64,000 nt of DNA from the NCBI RefSeq assembly GCF_002980625.1, contig NZ_PVLR01000022.1, forward strand, positions 1-64,000, written 5' to 3'. This DNA comes from Malikia spinosa. Lineage in GTDB: Bacteria > Pseudomonadota > Gammaproteobacteria > Burkholderiales > Burkholderiaceae_C. Position 1 is the stretch's first letter; every line of letters starts with the position of its first letter. Positions 61,486 through 64,000 of the stretch are shown piece after piece. The translations under genes and the position numbers were made by a program. The notes beneath the pieces are model-generated. The model searched no databases. It was not told the DNA's origin and worked only from the letters and a program-made list of their open reading frames with translations.

Positions 61486-62306
61486 AACGCGCGCTGGTCA
61501 CCCGGCCGGCCGGCGAGGCCCAGCGCTGGGTGTCGGCCTTGCAGCGCCAGGGCTGGCAGGCCGAGGCGCTGCCCCTGATCGAGATTGCTCCCGCCGCCGA
61601 CCCGCAGCCGCTGCGTCAGGCGCGCGCGCGCCTGGGCGACTACGACGCCTTGATGTTCGTCAGCGCGCCAGCGGTCGAGCAGTTCCTGGCCGATCGGCCC
61701 TGGGCTGGGACTGGCCAGCGCGCCGATGCTGTTGATGCTCAAGCCGCTCCGCCGCCGGACGCCTGGCCGCGCTGCTGGGCGCCAGGGCCGGCGACCGCGC
61801 GCGCGCTGCTGGCTGCCGGCGTGCCGCCCGAACGGATCGACCAGCCCGCCGCCGCTGCCGAGCAATTCGATTCCGAATCGCTCTGGCAGGTGGTCGGCCC
61901 CCAGGTCGGTGCCGGCCACCGGCTGCTGATCGTGCGCGGCCAGAGCGATGGTGTCGCTGTCAGTCCGGCCGGCAACGGCCGCGACTGGCTCGCCAGCCAG
62001 TGCCGCGAACAGGGTGGCCGCATCGACTGGTGCGTGGCCTATCGGCGCCGCGCGCCGGCCTGGAGCGCGTCGCAGCGCGCGCTGGCCCAGGCTGCCAGCC
62101 AGGACGGCACGGTCTGGCTGCTCAGCAGTTCCGAGGCGCTGGACCACCTGGCCGCGCTGCTGCCAGGCTTTGATTGGTCGCGCGCACGCGCGCTGGCCAC
62201 CCATCCCCGCATTGCGCAGGCCGCCGCCCGCCTGGGATTCGGCCTGGTGCAGACCAGCCGACCGGCGCTCGACGACATGCTGCTCCACCTAGAATCGATG
62301 GCGTGA
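61482..62306 (+). CDS. hemD: Uroporphyrinogen-III synthase
   Basis: A 274-residue enzyme that closes and inverts ring D of hydroxymethylbilane. The sequence is divergent, as usual for HemD. Recognisable parts are the N-terminal [36 protein letters not shown] and the C-terminal [19 protein letters not shown], with [15 protein letters not shown]. Position between hemC and hemX confirms it. Confidence 0.93.
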   Translation: MKRALVTRPAGEAQRWVSALQRQGWQAEALPLIEIAPAADPQPLRQARARLGDYDALMFVSAPAVEQFLADRPWAGTGQRADAVDAQAAPPPDAWPRCWAPGPATARALLAAGVPPERIDQPAAAAEQFDSESLWQVVGPQVGAGHRLLIVRGQSDGVAVSPAGNGRDWLASQCREQGGRIDWCVAYRRRAPAWSASQRALAQAASQDGTVWLLSSSEALDHLAALLPGFDWSRARALATHPRIAQAAARLGFGLVQTSRPALDDMLLHLESMA

Positions 62307-62308
62307 CC

Positions 62309-63460
62309 ATGGCCGACCCAGATTTACCCCCCATTTCCACTGCCTCAGTGCCACCGGTGCCGCCCGTACCGCCAGCGGCTTTGCCGGCGCAGCCTGCCTT
62401 GCCGCCTTCGAGCGGCGGCCTGCTCCCGAAGCTCGCGCTCGGCCTGGCCCTGCTGGCTGCGGGCGCCAGCGCCACGCTCTGGCTGCAGCTGCAAGCGGTG
62501 CGCAAGGAGCTCGCGCGCCGCAGCTCGGACACCGGCACGCTCGTGACCGAGGCGCGCGAGCAGTCCGCACGCGCCGAGTCGCTGGTGCAGGACCTGCAGG
62601 TGCGGCTCGGCGTGGCCGAGGTTCGCCTGTCCGAGGTCAGCCTGCAGCGCAGCCAGCTCGACGAGCTGATGCTGACGGTGTCGCGCACCCGTGACGACAG
62701 CCTGGTGCAGGACCTCGAATCCACCCTGCGACTGGCCCAGCAGCAGGCCCAGCTGACCGGCAGCGTGCAGCCGCTGATCTCGGCCCTGCAGTCGGCCGAC
62801 CAGCGCATCGCGCGCGCGGCCCAGCCCCGGCTCAATCCGGTCCAGCGCGCGATTGCACGCGATATCGAGCGCATCCAGGCCGCGGCCCTGGTCGACCTGC
62901 CGGCCCTGGCCGGGCGGCTCGACGAGTTGATCGGCCAGCTCGACGAGCTGCCGCTGCTCAATGCGGTGGCGCCGGCACAGTCCAATGGACCCGAGGTGCC
63001 GGCGGTCGCCGTCAAGGCCGAACCGGTCACCCCTGCGCAACAGGCGGCTCCCGCCGCAGGAGCCAGCGCCTGGCAGCGGCTGCAGTCCTGGTGGTTCGAC
63101 TGGTCGGCCCGGGCCTGGGCCAACCTGAGCGCGCGCGGCAGCGAACTGGTGCGGGTGCACCGGGTCGATCAGCCCGAAGCCATGCTGCTGGCGCCCGACC
63201 AGGAATTCTTCCTGCGCGAGAACACCAAGCTCAAGCTGCTCAATGCGCGGCTGGCCTTGCTGGCGCGCCAGCTCGGCACTGCCAGCGCCGACCTGCGCGC
63301 GGTCGAGGCCACGCTGCAGCGCTACTTCGATGGCCAGGCCAAGCCGACCCAGCTCGCGCTCGAGACCCTGCAAGGCCTGCAGCGCGACCTGCGCCTGAAC
63401 CAGCTGCCCGACCCCGACGACGCGCTGGCGGCGCTGGCCGCTGCGGCCGGCGGACGCTGA
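62309..63460 (+). CDS. hemX: HemX-family membrane protein
   Basis: A 383-residue protein with a Pro-rich cytoplasmic N-terminus, one transmembrane helix (about residues 40-58), then a long coiled-coil region (Ala/Gln/Glu/Leu-rich) and a conserved C-terminal segment (FFLRENTKLKLLNARLALL). HemX proteins of proteobacteria are linked to tetrapyrrole synthesis, with no proven activity. The ATG at 62309 is used; a GTG at 62303 overlaps the hemD stop and could be the start instead. Confidence 0.87.
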   Translation: MADPDLPPISTASVPPVPPVPPAALPAQPALPPSSGGLLPKLALGLALLAAGASATLWLQLQAVRKELARRSSDTGTLVTEAREQSARAESLVQDLQVRLGVAEVRLSEVSLQRSQLDELMLTVSRTRDDSLVQDLESTLRLAQQQAQLTGSVQPLISALQSADQRIARAAQPRLNPVQRAIARDIERIQAAALVDLPALAGRLDELIGQLDELPLLNAVAPAQSNGPEVPAVAVKAEPVTPAQQAAPAAGASAWQRLQSWWFDWSARAWANLSARGSELVRVHRVDQPEAMLLAPDQEFFLRENTKLKLLNARLALLARQLGTASADLRAVEATLQRYFDGQAKPTQLALETLQGLQRDLRLNQLPDPDDALAALAAAAGGR

Positions 63461-63471
63461 AGGGAGCCGAC

Positions 63472-64000
63472 ATGAAAGGGGTGTTTGGCTTCCTGGGCCT
63501 GGCCGCTGCCGCCATCGCGCTGGCCCTGCTGGTCGGCTCCAACGATGCGAACCTGACGCTGTTCTGGCAGCCGTACCGGATCGACCTGTCGTTCAACCTG
63601 GCCTTGTTCGGCCTGCTGCTGCTGTTTTTGCTGTTGCATCTCGCCTTGCGTGCACTGGCGCTGCTGCGCAGCTTGCCGCAGCAGGCGCAGCGCTGGCGCG
63701 TGCTCCAGCTCGAGCGCACCGCGCTGACCTCGGTGCTCGACGCGCTGGCCCAGCATTACGCCGGCCGCTATGTCCGCGCGCAGTCGGCCGCGCGCCTGGC
63801 GCTGGCCCAGCTCGAGCAGCTCGGCGAGCATCATTTTCCGGGCCGCGAGCAGGCCCAGCTGCTGGCTCAGCTGCTGCAGGCCGAGAGCGCGCATGAACTC
63901 GGCAATACCGAGGCGCGCGACCGCGCCTTGACCGCGGCGCTGGCGGGCCCGACCGTCAGCTGGGGCAGCGAGGCGCGCGCGGGGCTGTCGCTGCGGGCGG
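63472..64000 (+). CDS. hemY: HemY-family protein (partial, cut by the window end)
   Basis: ATG 63472 preceded by AGGGAG opens a frame that runs off the window (176 codons visible). It has two hydrophobic helices (about residues 3-22 and 41-66) flanking a short loop with NDANLTLFWQPYRIDLS, which is the proteobacterial HemY N-terminal pattern, then a TPR-like helical region (DALAQHYAGRYVRAQSAARL). This HemY is not the protoporphyrinogen oxidase of the same name in Bacillus. It follows hemX, the normal order. Confidence 0.88.
   Translation, partial: MKGVFGFLGLAAAAIALALLVGSNDANLTLFWQPYRIDLSFNLALFGLLLLFLLLHLALRALALLRSLPQQAQRWRVLQLERTALTSVLDALAQHYAGRYVRAQSAARLALAQLEQLGEHHFPGREQAQLLAQLLQAESAHELGNTEARDRALTAALAGPTVSWGSEARAGLSLRA

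Overview
The window is a high-GC chromosomal segment of a betaproteobacterium, most likely Burkholderiales (Comamonadaceae or Sphaerotilaceae-like). The reasons are the Bug/TctC-type solute-binding proteins next to LysR regulators, the run yqgE-ruvX-pyrR-pyrB-pyrC', the thiD-hemL and hemCDXY clusters, the tamA-tamB pair and a DctBD/DctA system. No rRNA, CRISPR array, intact insertion sequence or prophage was seen. The only RNA gene found is one tRNA-Arg(CCU).

Layout. 0-5 kb: a delta-60 repeat lipoprotein, an orphan Bug solute-binding protein, and an sdaA-lysR pair. 5.3-8.8 kb: a consensus sigma-54 promoter and a tandem glycine riboswitch ahead of a D-amino-acid dehydrogenase-like oxidase, an AGCS glycine/alanine symporter and a GlcG-like protein. 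8.9-12.1 kb: a Bug protein and an M20 amidohydrolase, divergent from a LysR regulator. 12.2-15.4 kb: an AT-rich foreign island between two decayed transposase fragments. It carries a NERD-nuclease/SF1-helicase fusion and three small ORFs, two of them membrane proteins, and is the best candidate for an undescribed (probably defence) module. 15.5-20.4 kb: gcvTHP behind a second tandem glycine riboswitch. 20.4-24.3 kb: hemL, thiD, phr. 24.4-29.7 kb: yqgE-ruvX-pyrR-pyrB-pyrC'-acyltransferase-DUF2889, where PyrC' has lost the metal-binding HxH. 29.8-32.8 kb: two TerC paralogues around a universal stress protein and an orphan XdhC. 32.9-35.7 kb: hipBA and a three-gene cluster with a tiny Cys-rich protein. 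35.8-39.8 kb: a thioredoxin, malic enzyme (MaeB), DUF2946 and PCuAC copper proteins, and tRNA-Arg. 39.8-45.7 kb: tamA-tamB, with the tamB stop codon lying inside the tRNA. 45.8-51.5 kb: dctA-TSUP-dctB-dctD, with a sigma-54 promoter and paired palindromes upstream of dctA. 51.5-54.3 kb: moxR-GNAT-VWA. 54.4-58.8 kb: a TonB receptor, a periplasmic binding protein (apparent CTG start) and a diguanylate cyclase. 58.9-64 kb: argH, then hemC-hemD-hemX-hemY, with hemY cut by the window end.

How the genes work together. Three blocks (sdaA; the sigma-54/riboswitch operon; gcvTHP) handle serine, glycine and alanine, with glycine sensed twice at the RNA level. The dct block is a self-contained C4-dicarboxylate sensing and uptake system; the malic enzyme could use the malate it brings in. 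The TonB receptor/binding protein/GGDEF operon looks like a trans-envelope route from an outer-membrane ligand to cyclic-di-GMP. That role is inferred from co-location only.
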